The translations under genes were made by a program, and so were the position numbers. The notes below the pieces were generated by a model that saw only the letters and a list, made by a program, of their open reading frames with translations, made no database searches and was not told where the DNA came from. Below are positions 44,839-52,230 of a DNA stretch of 64,000 nucleotides, in pieces. Location: assembly GCF_001005085.2 (NCBI RefSeq), contig NZ_LBMU02000065.1, forward strand, positions 1-64,000, read 5' to 3'. This stretch comes from Streptomyces humi (GTDB lineage Bacteria > Actinomycetota > Actinomycetes > Streptomycetales > Streptomycetaceae). Within the stretch, counting starts at the first letter, position 1, and each line of letters begins with the position of its first letter.

Positions 44839-44947
44839 TCTCCCGGGGTGGCGCGGTCGTGATCATCGGCCGCCGGCCCGTCGCGCGACCTGCGCATCCT
44901 CCGCCCTGACCAGGGGTTTGAGGGTATTCGTGCAGGTCAAACGGCTG

Positions 44948-45382
44948 TTGACAGCCAGCGGCAGGGGGCCGGTAGGTTCGGCCGAGTCCACCACCGGACG
45001 CCCGACCGGGGAGCAGTTCGCGCACTCGCCGCAAGCGCCGCTGGGTCAGGGACGGTGTGCCGCACCGGGGCACCGTCACTGGGAGCCAGGCTCAGCGCCC
45101 GCGCCGACGAGGGAACGTTCCGGCCGGTCGGGAGGTGCGACCCGGGTGGGGCCCGGAGCTCAGTAGACAACGGCTTTCGGTCGACCCGCAGCCAGCGGGC
45201 CCCAGGTCGGCCCGAAGGGCGCCGGGCCCCCATCCGCAGGCAGGACACGGATGGCGGCCGCCTGAAACGGGCATCCTTACCCCGTTCTTGTGCAATCGAC
45301 ACCACCGTACGCACGAGCCGTCACGTCGGCGCAGGCCGTGGCCACTATGGTGGACCCCTGCGTACGACATGAAGGGGCAGCA
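44948..45382 (+). promoter_or_regulatory. Promoter and about 400-nt leader before ppm1
   Basis: TTGACA (44948-44953), a 19-bp spacer and TAGGTT (44973-44978) form the most canonical promoter in the window. Transcription would begin near 44985, leaving nearly 400 nt untranslated. This stretch has many GC-rich inverted segments (for example near GACGGTGTGCCGCACCGGGG) but no named RNA structure I can identify. TATGGT at 45347-45352 may be a second -10 closer to the gene. A five-codon ORF (45369-45386, MKGQQ) ends across the ppm1 start. Confidence 0.5.
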
Positions 45383-46177
45383 GTGAACGACGGCGACGGG
45401 ACCCTCGCGGCAAAGGCCCAGGGTAGGCAGTTCGGCCCGCTCGGCACGGCCTTGGTGATCATTCCGACCTACAACGAGGCGGAGAACATCAAGTCCATCG
45501 TCGGCCGGGTGCGCCAGGCCGTCCCCGAGGCGCACGTTCTGGTGGCGGACGACAACAGCCCCGACGGTACGGGCAAGCTCGCCGACGAACTGGCCGCCGA
45601 GGACGACCAGGTCCAGGTGTTGCACCGCAAGGGCAAGGAAGGGCTCGGCGCCGCCTACCTCGCGGGGTTCCGCTGGGGCATGGACAACGGGTACGGCGTG
45701 CTCGTGGAGATGGACGCCGACGGCTCCCACCAGCCGGAGGAGCTGCCCCGGCTGCTGACCGCGCTGAAGGGCGCCGACCTGGTGCTCGGCTCCCGCTGGG
45801 TGCCCGGTGGCCGGGTCGTCAACTGGCCGAAGTCGCGCGAGTTCATCTCCCGGGGCGGCTCGCTGTACTCCCGGCTCGCCCTCGACCTCCCGCTGCGCGA
45901 CATCACCGGCGGCTACCGCGCGTTCCGCCGCGAGACCCTGGAAGGCCTCGGGCTCACCGAGGTCGCCTCCCAGGGCTACTGCTTCCAGGTCGACCTGGCC
46001 CGGCGCGCGGTCAAGGCCGGTTTCCACGTCGTCGAGGTGCCCATCACGTTCGTGGAGCGTGAGCTGGGCGACTCCAAGATGAGCCGGGACATCCTGGTGG
46101 AGGCCCTGTGGCGGGTCACCTCGTGGGGCGTCACCGAGCGGGTCGGCAAGATCACCGGCAAGGGCGGGCAGCCCTAG
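45383..46177 (+). CDS. ppm1: Polyprenol-phosphate mannosyltransferase (GT2)
   Basis: A 264-residue cytoplasmic-face GT2 enzyme that makes polyprenyl-phosphate-mannose from GDP-mannose. Motifs are IPTYNEAENI, VADDNSPDGTG, VEMDADGSHQPEEL, LVLGSRWVPGG and the acceptor region DITGGYRAFRRETLEGL. No membrane segment is present, as in the Streptomyces enzyme. In S. coelicolor Ppm1 feeds Pmt O-mannosylation of exported proteins and is needed for phage phiC31 infection. The GTG at 45383 has AGGGG five bases upstream. Five 23-bp tandem repeats follow the stop. Confidence 0.92.
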   Translation: MNDGDGTLAAKAQGRQFGPLGTALVIIPTYNEAENIKSIVGRVRQAVPEAHVLVADDNSPDGTGKLADELAAEDDQVQVLHRKGKEGLGAAYLAGFRWGMDNGYGVLVEMDADGSHQPEELPRLLTALKGADLVLGSRWVPGGRVVNWPKSREFISRGGSLYSRLALDLPLRDITGGYRAFRRETLEGLGLTEVASQGYCFQVDLARRAVKAGFHVVEVPITFVERELGDSKMSRDILVEALWRVTSWGVTERVGKITGKGGQP

Positions 46178-46183
46178 CGGACA

Positions 46184-46299
46184 GGGCGCCGGGAGCCCTG
46201 GCCGAGGGGCGCGCCGGGAGCCCTGGCCGACGGGTGCCGGGAGTTCCGGCCGACGGGTGCGGGGAGTCCCGGCCGAGGGGTGCCGGGAGCCCTGGCGGA
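46184..46299. repeat. Five tandem copies of a 22-25 bp repeat after ppm1
   Basis: Copies begin at about 46184, 46206, 46231, 46254 and 46277. The consensus is gggtgccgggagccctggcc followed by ga. The array starts six bases after the stop codon. The rest of the 242-bp gap to fxsA shows nothing else. Confidence 0.8.
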
Positions 46300-46419
46300 C
46301 GGCGTCGGCAGGCCAGGGGACACGGGCCGCGGCCACCTCTGCCGGGGTCCGGAAACCTCACAGATCCGGCTGATCATCCCCTTATCCCGCACTGAGCCGC
46401 GCCCAGGCACACTGGGGGC

Positions 46420-46983
46420 ATGACGACTGGCGCGCAGACCCCTCCGTACACCACCCGGCCCCGCCGCTCCCGGCTCGCCAGATATCTGCCGCTGGGCCTC
46501 GCGGCCTGGCTGGTGCTGGAGATCTGGCTGCTCACGGTGGTCGCGGGCGCGGCCGGCGGGATGACGGTGTTCCTGCTGCTCGTGGCGGGCCTGGTGGCCG
46601 GTTCCGTGGTCATCAAGCGGGCCGGCCGCCGGGCCTTCCAGAGCCTCAACGAGGCGATCCAGCGCGGCGGCTCCCCGGAGCGCGGCGGTGGCAACGGGCT
46701 GATGATGCTGGGCGGCCTGCTCCTCATGATCCCCGGTCTGGTCTCCGACGCCCTCGGCCTGCTGCTCCTGCTGCCGCCGGTCCAGAAGGCCGTCTCCCGC
46801 CTCACGGAACGCGCCCTGGACCGCAAACTGCGCGCCGCCGCCCCTGGCACCCTGGGCAACGCCTTCCAGCAGGCCCGTATGCACCGCCCGGACGGCAAGG
46901 TGGTCCAGGGCGAGGTGATCAGGAACGACGGACCGGACCGGGGTGACGAGCCCGCGGGGGAGCGGCCGCCACTGACCCGCTGA
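46420..46983 (+). CDS. fxsA: FxsA family membrane protein
   Basis: A 187-residue protein with two or three membrane helices (LARYLPLGLAAWLVLEIWLLTVVAGAAGG, MTVFLLLVAGLVAGSVVI, LMMLGGLLLMIPGLVSDALGLLLLLPP). The helices and the GLLLMIPGLVSDALG motif define FxsA, named from the E. coli protein linked to phage T7 exclusion. A long polar tail follows. Role unknown. It sits between ppm1 and rbpA as in other Streptomyces. Confidence 0.9.
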   Translation: MTTGAQTPPYTTRPRRSRLARYLPLGLAAWLVLEIWLLTVVAGAAGGMTVFLLLVAGLVAGSVVIKRAGRRAFQSLNEAIQRGGSPERGGGNGLMMLGGLLLMIPGLVSDALGLLLLLPPVQKAVSRLTERALDRKLRAAAPGTLGNAFQQARMHRPDGKVVQGEVIRNDGPDRGDEPAGERPPLTR

Positions 46984-47010
46984 CCCCGGCGCGGGGCCCC
47001 GCGCCGGGGT
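46983..47010 (+). terminator. fxsA terminator hairpin
   Basis: ACCCCGGCGCGGGG and CCCCGCGCCGGGGT are perfectly complementary and directly adjacent, beginning at the last base of the fxsA stop. Confidence 0.7.
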
Positions 47011-47050
47011 CAGCGAGAACCGGGAGTGACCGGGAGCGCCGAAAACCGAC

Positions 47051-47081
47051 GGCGCCGTACGTTCACAGAACGTACGGCGCC
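47051..47081 (-). terminator. rbpA terminator: 14-bp perfect hairpin
   Basis: GGCGCCGTACGTTC (47051-47064) and GAACGTACGGCGCC (47068-47081) enclose a three-base loop. On the minus strand it follows rbpA by 37 bp and is trailed by GTCGGTTTTC, a short T-run. It may also act on the fxsA side. Confidence 0.75.
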
Positions 47082-47118
47082 CTCGGTATCGGTTGTGTCG
47101 GCTTCCCGTTAAACGGGA

Positions 47119-47493
47119 CTATGCGGACTTACGGCTGTCCCTGGGATGAATCGCGATGTTCATCGCCCCGGAGCGCAGAACCGCAAGACGCTCCTCGAGG
47201 ACCTCTTCGAGTTCCTCACGGGTGCGCCGCTCCATCAGCATGTCCCAGTGGGTACGCGCGGGCTTGGCCTTCTTCTCTTCAGGGCCGTCGCCGTCCACGA
47301 GGAGTGCCTGGGCCCCGCAGACCTTGCACTCCCACTCCGGCGGGATCTCCGCCTCGACCGAGAAGGGCATCTCGAACCGGTGCCCCTTCTCGCATGCGTA
47401 CTCCACGGCCTGGCGCGGGGCCAGGTCGATACCGCGGTCCGTCTCGTAGCTGGTCACCACGAGGCGCGTACCGCGAAGAGCTCGCTCACTCAT
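47119..47493 (-). CDS. rbpA: RNA polymerase-binding protein RbpA
   Basis: A 124-residue regulator that binds the principal sigma factor HrdB and the RNA polymerase beta subunit and raises open-complex formation. The zinc site is visible as Cys34, His38, Cys56 and Cys59 (YACEKGH and ECKVCG). The C-terminal sigma-interaction part reads ARTHWDMLMERRTREELEEVLEERLAVLRSG. It matches SCO1421 of S. coelicolor. A sigma-R promoter precedes it, fitting the known induction by disulphide stress. Length is normal. Confidence 0.97.
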   Translation of the reverse strand: MSERALRGTRLVVTSYETDRGIDLAPRQAVEYACEKGHRFEMPFSVEAEIPPEWECKVCGAQALLVDGDGPEEKKAKPARTHWDMLMERRTREELEEVLEERLAVLRSGAMNIAIHPRDSRKSA

Positions 47494-47554
47494 GAATCGT
47501 GCCTCCCGGGCTTGTCGCCCACAGGACAGGTGTCGCTGTCGTCGTCATCCGGTC

Positions 47555-47581
47555 AACGTCCGGTCGGCGGTAAAGATTCCC
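47555..47581 (-). promoter_or_regulatory. Sigma-R promoter of rbpA
   Basis: On the minus strand GGGAAT (47581-47576), an 18-bp spacer and GTT (47557-47555) match the sigma-R consensus GGAAT-N18-GTT exactly. It lies about 60 bp before the start codon. S. coelicolor rbpA is an established sigma-R target. Confidence 0.88.
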
Positions 47582-47617
47582 GTTCCGGGTCATGCGTCGC
47601 CGTCGTAGCCGCCCCTT

Positions 47618-47749
47618 GTTGTACCCACCAGTGCCCGGTTTGTCACATCTGCTAACAGATGTCACCCAGCGTTTCGGCATCTTTGACGCGCAGTAACGGT
47701 ACGCCTGGCAGGCCAAACGCGTACACTACCGCCCTTTCGCGTTGAACGC
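47618..47749 (-). promoter_or_regulatory. Further rbpA promoters and inverted repeats
   Basis: GTGACA (47646-47641), 17-bp spacer and TACAAC (47623-47618) on the minus strand form a second possible promoter. Just upstream ACATCTG and CAGATGT (within 47644-47661) flank a four-base loop. Further up, TAGTGT (47728-47723) is a possible -10 with the palindrome GCGTTGAACGC at 47739-47749. The 269-bp gap thus looks densely regulatory. Confidence 0.45.
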
Positions 47750-47762
47750 TAAATCTTCCTTG

Positions 47763-49112
47763 CTAGATCCTGTGCGGAACCGGATTGCCGGCCTCGCGGA
47801 TCGCCCTCCGTACCGGTACCCGCGCGAGCAGCGCGAACCCGATGACGAAGAAGGCCACCAGCGAGATGATCGCCGAACGGTAGCTTCCGCTCAGCTGGTA
47901 GGTGATCCCGAACAACAACGGTCCCAGCCAGCTCATCCCCCGATCGCTCACCTCGTACGCCGCGAAGTACTCGGCTTCTTTGCCGGGCGGTACGAGATGG
48001 GAGAACAGGGAGCGCGACAGGGCCTGGCTGCCACCGAGGACGAGACCGATACCGCCCGCGAGGACGAAGAACCACACCGGCGCCCCGGCCGGCAGGAAGT
48101 ACCCCGCCGCCAGCGTCACCGTCCACGCCACCAGCGAGCCGAGAATCGTGCGCTTCGCCCCGTACGCCCGGGCGAGCCGCCCCATCGTCAGGGCGCCCGC
48201 CACGGCCAGCACCTGCACCATCAGCACGGCACCGATGAGCGTCGACTGACCGAGCCCCAGTTCCTCGGAGCCGTAGACGGAGGCCTGGGAGATCACCGTC
48301 TGGATGCCGTCGTTGTAGACGAGGTACGCGAGCAGGAAGGACAGTGTCAACGGGTGACGTCGCATGTCCCGGACGGTCGCCGCGAGTTGACGCAGCCCCG
48401 GCGCGGTCGCCCCGGCGACGGTGCGGCCGCCCCGGTCGCGCAGCCGCCGTAGCGGCATCAGGGCGAAGAGGCCCCACCACAGGCCGGCGCCGGCCAGACA
48501 GATCCGGACCGCCTCCGTCTCGGAGAGGCCGAACGAGTCGTGCGCCGAGTACAGGACCAGGTCGGCGACGAGCACCAGGGAACCGGACGCGTACCCGAAG
48601 GCCCAGCCCCGCGAGGAGACGGTGTCGCGTTCCTCCGGCGGCGCGATCTGGGGGAGGTAGGAGTTGTAGAGCATCAGCGCGACACTCTGGGCCGCGTTCG
48701 CGACGACCAGCAGCAGCCCGCCGAGCAGATAGCGGTCGCCGTCCAGGAAGAACATCCCGGTCGTCGCCGCGGCCCCGGTGTACGCGGCCACGCCGAGCAG
48801 GTGCTTCTTGCGGCCGGTACGGTCGGCCGCGCCGGCCACCAGGGGCATCAGCACCACGGCCACGATCACCGACAGGGAGACCGAGTAGGCGAAGAAGGAG
48901 CCGGCCCGGACCGGGGCGCCGAGCGGGTGCACATAGCCGTCGGCGTCCGCCGCGTGGTCGGCCACCGACGTCAGGTAGGGGCCCAGGAACACGGTGAGGA
49001 CGCTCGTCGAGTAGACCGAGCAGGCCCAGTCGTAGAAATACCATCCGCGCTGTTCGCGCCGCAGTTCGGCGGCCTCGTCCAAGGCCTCCGTCCGCACGGT
49101 CTCGGTGCCCAC
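47763..49112 (-). CDS. MFS transporter, UMF1/Atg22-like
   Basis: A 449-residue membrane protein with 12 hydrophobic segments. The opening RREQRGWYFYDWACSVYSTSVLTVFLGPYL and YNSYLPQIAPPEERDTVSSRGWAFGYASG are hallmarks of the UMF1 (vacuole-effluxer-Atg22-like) class. Substrates are largely unknown; yeast Atg22 exports amino acids. GTG at 49112 is chosen; GTG 49097 is also possible. It is the last gene of an operon with the GDPD and YczE genes. Confidence 0.85.
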   Translation of the reverse strand: MGTETVRTEALDEAAELRREQRGWYFYDWACSVYSTSVLTVFLGPYLTSVADHAADADGYVHPLGAPVRAGSFFAYSVSLSVIVAVVLMPLVAGAADRTGRKKHLLGVAAYTGAAATTGMFFLDGDRYLLGGLLLVVANAAQSVALMLYNSYLPQIAPPEERDTVSSRGWAFGYASGSLVLVADLVLYSAHDSFGLSETEAVRICLAGAGLWWGLFALMPLRRLRDRGGRTVAGATAPGLRQLAATVRDMRRHPLTLSFLLAYLVYNDGIQTVISQASVYGSEELGLGQSTLIGAVLMVQVLAVAGALTMGRLARAYGAKRTILGSLVAWTVTLAAGYFLPAGAPVWFFVLAGGIGLVLGGSQALSRSLFSHLVPPGKEAEYFAAYEVSDRGMSWLGPLLFGITYQLSGSYRSAIISLVAFFVIGFALLARVPVRRAIREAGNPVPHRI

Positions 49113-49153
49113 CCGTGCCCTCGCCCTCTCCGCAGCGGTGCCGGCCGCGCTTC

Positions 49154-49921
49154 TCAGACCCAGACGCCCCGGTCCTTCATGACCTCGCGCAGCGTGTCGA
49201 TGTGATCGGTCATGATGCCATCGACACCCAGGTCCAGGAGCCGGTGCATCCGCTCCGCCTCGTTGACCGTCCACACGTGGACGTGCAGCCCGCGCGCGTG
49301 GGCCGCGCGCACGAACCGCCGGTCGACCACCGGGACCCCCGACTGGGACTCGGGCACCTGCGCCGCGACCGCCGAGCGGCGCACCGACGCGGGCAGCCCC
49401 CAGGAGCGCAGCCGCAGCCCGACCACACCGCGGGTACCGAACGAAGTGGCCAGCCGCGGGCCCGCCAGCCGCTGGGCGCGCAGCACCCGCGCCTCCGAGA
49501 AGGAGCCGACGCAGACACGGTCGTAGGAGTCCGTCTTCTCGATCAGGTCGAGGAGCGGGCGGAGCGCCGGCTCGGCCTTGGCGTCCACGTTCCAGCGGAC
49601 GTCCGGGAACTCCTCCAGCAGCTCCTCGAAGAGGGGGAGCGGTTCGCGGCCCCCCACGCGCGCGTGCCGTACGTCGTCCCACGGCAGGTCGGCGATCCGG
49701 CCGGCCCCGTCGGTGACCCGGTCCAGGGTGTCGTCGTGGAGGGCGACGAGCCTGCCGTCCGCCGTGGCGTGCACATCGGTCTCGATGTAGCGGTAGCCGA
49801 GGTCGACCGCGCGCCGGAACTGCGCCACGGTGTTCTCCAGGCCGTCCGCGGCCCCGCCCCGGTGGGCGAAGGCGATGGGGCCGGGGTGGTCGAGGTACGG
49901 GTGGCGGATCGGCGTGCTCAC
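49154..49921 (-). CDS. Glycerophosphodiester phosphodiesterase
   Basis: A 255-residue cytoplasmic enzyme that cuts glycerophosphodiesters to glycerol-3-phosphate and an alcohol. The metal and catalytic motifs are FAHRGGAADGLENT and ETDVHATADGRLVALHDDTLDRVT; the C-terminal VHVWTVNE and GVDGIMTDHID complete the barrel. No signal peptide is present. Its GTG start overlaps the YczE stop (GTGA), and the UMF1 gene follows 41 bp later. Confidence 0.92.
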   Translation of the reverse strand: MSTPIRHPYLDHPGPIAFAHRGGAADGLENTVAQFRRAVDLGYRYIETDVHATADGRLVALHDDTLDRVTDGAGRIADLPWDDVRHARVGGREPLPLFEELLEEFPDVRWNVDAKAEPALRPLLDLIEKTDSYDRVCVGSFSEARVLRAQRLAGPRLATSFGTRGVVGLRLRSWGLPASVRRSAVAAQVPESQSGVPVVDRRFVRAAHARGLHVHVWTVNEAERMHRLLDLGVDGIMTDHIDTLREVMKDRGVWV

Positions 49922-50622
49922 TTGCGCAGTATGACCTGCCCGGGTGACCCCGCGGCAACGACCGTGCTGCGGCCCGGTGCCGCCGGGACGGCGAACACCT
50001 TGAGGAACAGCTGCGCGAGCGGTCCGATGGCCACCGCGTACAGGAGGGTGCCGACCCCGATGGTCCCGCCGAGTGCGAAACCGGTGACCACGACGGCGAC
50101 CTCGATGGCCGTCCGGATCAGCCGGATCGACCGGCCGGTGCGCCGGTGCAGCCCCGTCATCAGGCCGTCCCGCGGCCCCGCCCCGAAACTCGCCGCGATG
50201 TACAGACCGGTCGCCGCCCCGTTCAGCACGATGCCCGCCGCCATCAGCGGGACCCGCACGGCGAACGCGTGCGCCACCGGGACGACGGCGAGCGTGGCGT
50301 TCATGGCGAGGCCGATGACGAACACGTTGGAGACCGTGCCCAGCCCCGGGCGCTGGCGCAGCGGGATCCACAGGAGCAGTACGGCCGCACCCACGACGAT
50401 CGCCACCGTGCCGATGCTCAGCCCGGTGTGTCCGGCGAGCCCCTGGTGCAGTACGCCCCACGGCTCCAGACCCAGACCGGCCACGACGAGAAGGGCGGAA
50501 CTCACGCCGTACAGCGTGAGTCCCGCATAGAGCTGGACCAACCGTCGCCCGAGACGGCCTTGCGTGGACAAGGGGGACCCCCAGAGTGGGAAAGGTGGAA
50601 AAGGTGGACTGACCCGTGTCAC
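49918..50622 (-). CDS. YczE-like integral membrane protein
   Basis: A protein of up to 234 residues with five or six membrane helices (YAGLTLYGVSSALLVVAGLGLEPWGVLHQGLA, TVSNVFVIGLAMNATLAVV, VTGFALGGTIGVGTLLYAV). YczE proteins are often divergent from MocR-type regulators, as here. Start uncertain: GTG 50622 has no ribosome site and its first codons lie on operator-like repeats; TTG 50571 (LSTQGRLGRRLVQLY) would give 217 residues and leave the repeats non-coding. Function unknown. Confidence 0.82.
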   Translation of the reverse strand: MTRVSPPFPPFPLWGSPLSTQGRLGRRLVQLYAGLTLYGVSSALLVVAGLGLEPWGVLHQGLAGHTGLSIGTVAIVVGAAVLLLWIPLRQRPGLGTVSNVFVIGLAMNATLAVVPVAHAFAVRVPLMAAGIVLNGAATGLYIAASFGAGPRDGLMTGLHRRTGRSIRLIRTAIEVAVVVTGFALGGTIGVGTLLYAVAIGPLAQLFLKVFAVPAAPGRSTVVAAGSPGQVILRK

Positions 50623-50676
50623 TCTGTGGCTTGGGAGGGAGAGCCATCCATGGCCAATTCGGGGAAGGTGGACTGA
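50592..50676. promoter_or_regulatory. Repeated AAGGTGGA motifs between the YczE and MocR genes
   Basis: AAGGTGGAA at 50592, AAGGTGGACTGA at 50601-50612 and again at 50665-50676. MocR regulators bind direct repeats in the gap to their divergent target. The last copy also contains the stop of an eight-codon ORF (50650-50676, MANSGKVD) with its own AGGGAGAG ribosome site, five bases before the MocR start. Confidence 0.5.
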
Positions 50677-50681
50677 TTCTC

Positions 50682-52181
50682 ATGGCGCAGTGGACTTCGG
50701 CGGTGGGAGCCGCTCAGCTCGCCCGGCTGCTCAACTCGCAACAGGACCGCCCGGCCGGCCCCGGCACCCGGCGGCCGCCCGCCTACCGCGCGCTCGCCGA
50801 CGGCGTCCGGCTGCTGGTGCTGGAGGGCCGCGTCCCGGTCGCCGCCAGGCTGCCCGCCGAACGCGAACTGGCGCTCTCCCTGTCCGTCAGCCGGACGACC
50901 GTCGCGGCGGCGTACGAGGCGCTGCGCGCGGAGGGGTTCCTGGAGTCCCGGCGCGGCGCCGGCAGCTGGACCGCCGTCCCGGCCGGCAACCCGCTGCCCG
51001 CCCGGGGTCTGGAGCCGCTGCCCCCCGAGGCGCTCGGCTCGGTGATCGACCTGGGCACCGCGGCCCTGCCGGCCCCGGAGCCCTGGCTGACCCGGGCCGT
51101 TCAGGGCGCCCTGGAGGAACTCCCGCCGTACGCCCACACCCACGGTGACTACCCGGCCGGGCTCCCGATCCTCCGCTCGATGATCGCCGAGCGCTACACC
51201 GCCCGCGGTATCCCCACCATGCCCGAGCAGATCATGGTCACGACGGGGGCGATGGGCGCGATCGACGCCATCTGCCATCTCTTCGGCGGCCGGGGCGAGC
51301 GCATCGCCGTCGAGTCCCCGTCGTACGCCAACATCCTCCAGCTGATGCGGGAGGCGGGCGCCCGGCTGGTGCCGGTGGCGATGGCCGAGGGGCTGGGCGG
51401 CTGGGACGTGGACCGCTGGCGTCAGGTGCTGCGGGACGCGGCGCCCCGGATCGCGTACGTGGTCGCCGACTTCCACAACCCCACCGGGGCGCTCGCCGAC
51501 GACGACCAGCGGCGCCGGCTGGTGGACGCGGCCCGCTCGGCGGGGACGGTGCTGGTCGCCGACGAGACCATGAGCGAGCTGTGGCTGGACGAGGACGTGA
51601 CCATGCCCCGCCCGGTCTGCGGTTTCGATCCGGCCGGCTCGACGGTCATCACGGTCGGCTCGGCCAGCAAGGCGTTCTGGGCGGGCATGCGGATCGGCTG
51701 GGTACGGGCCGCTCCCGACGTCATCCGCAGCCTGGTCGCCGCGCGCGCCTACGCCGACCTGGGGACTCCGGTGCTGGAGCAGCTCGCGGTGAACTGGCTG
51801 TTCAGCACCGAGGGCTGGGCGCAGGCAGTCGACCTGCGCCGGGCCCAGGCCCGCGAGAACCGGGACGCGCTGGTGACCGCGGTGCGCCGCGAGCTGCCGG
51901 ACTGGGAGTTCGAGGTGCCCAGGGGCGGGCTGACGCTGTGGGTGCGGACCGGGGGGCTGTCCGGTTCCCGGCTCGCGGAGGCGGGCGAGCGGGTCGGGGT
52001 GAGGGTTCCGTCCGGGCCCCGCTTCGGGGTCGACGGGGCCTTCGAGGGGTACGTGCGCCTCCCGTTCACCGTGGGGGGAGCGGTGGCCGAGGAGGCGGCG
52101 GTGCGGTTGGCCGCGGCGGCGCGGCTGGTGGAGTCGGGGGCCAGTGGGGGGAGCGAGTCGCCGAGGTCGTTCGTGGCGTAG
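50682..52181 (+). CDS. MocR-family regulator (GntR helix-turn-helix plus aminotransferase-like domain)
   Basis: A 499-residue protein. Residues 30-100 are a GntR winged helix (GRVPVAARLPAERELALSLSVSRTTVAAAYEALRAEGFLESRRGAG). Residues 140-490 are a fold-type I aminotransferase-like domain, with DFHNPTGALADD and the PLP lysine in SASKAFWAGMRIGWV. MocR proteins sense PLP or amino acids. The divergent YczE operon is the likely target. ATG at 50682 has only a distant GGAAGGTGG site. Confidence 0.9.
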   Translation: MAQWTSAVGAAQLARLLNSQQDRPAGPGTRRPPAYRALADGVRLLVLEGRVPVAARLPAERELALSLSVSRTTVAAAYEALRAEGFLESRRGAGSWTAVPAGNPLPARGLEPLPPEALGSVIDLGTAALPAPEPWLTRAVQGALEELPPYAHTHGDYPAGLPILRSMIAERYTARGIPTMPEQIMVTTGAMGAIDAICHLFGGRGERIAVESPSYANILQLMREAGARLVPVAMAEGLGGWDVDRWRQVLRDAAPRIAYVVADFHNPTGALADDDQRRRLVDAARSAGTVLVADETMSELWLDEDVTMPRPVCGFDPAGSTVITVGSASKAFWAGMRIGWVRAAPDVIRSLVAARAYADLGTPVLEQLAVNWLFSTEGWAQAVDLRRAQARENRDALVTAVRRELPDWEFEVPRGGLTLWVRTGGLSGSRLAEAGERVGVRVPSGPRFGVDGAFEGYVRLPFTVGGAVAEEAAVRLAAAARLVESGASGGSESPRSFVA

Positions 52182-52230
52182 GTATGTGGCGTAGGGACCT
52201 GGCCGCGGGTGTGTCGCCAGGGCCGGTACG

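Noticed and set aside
44979..45382. Possible RNase P RNA or cobalamin riboswitch in the ppm1 leader
   Set aside because: The conserved RNase P blocks (such as GAGGAAAGTCC) are absent, and only a fragment (CACTGGGAGCCAGG) resembles a B12 element without the rest.
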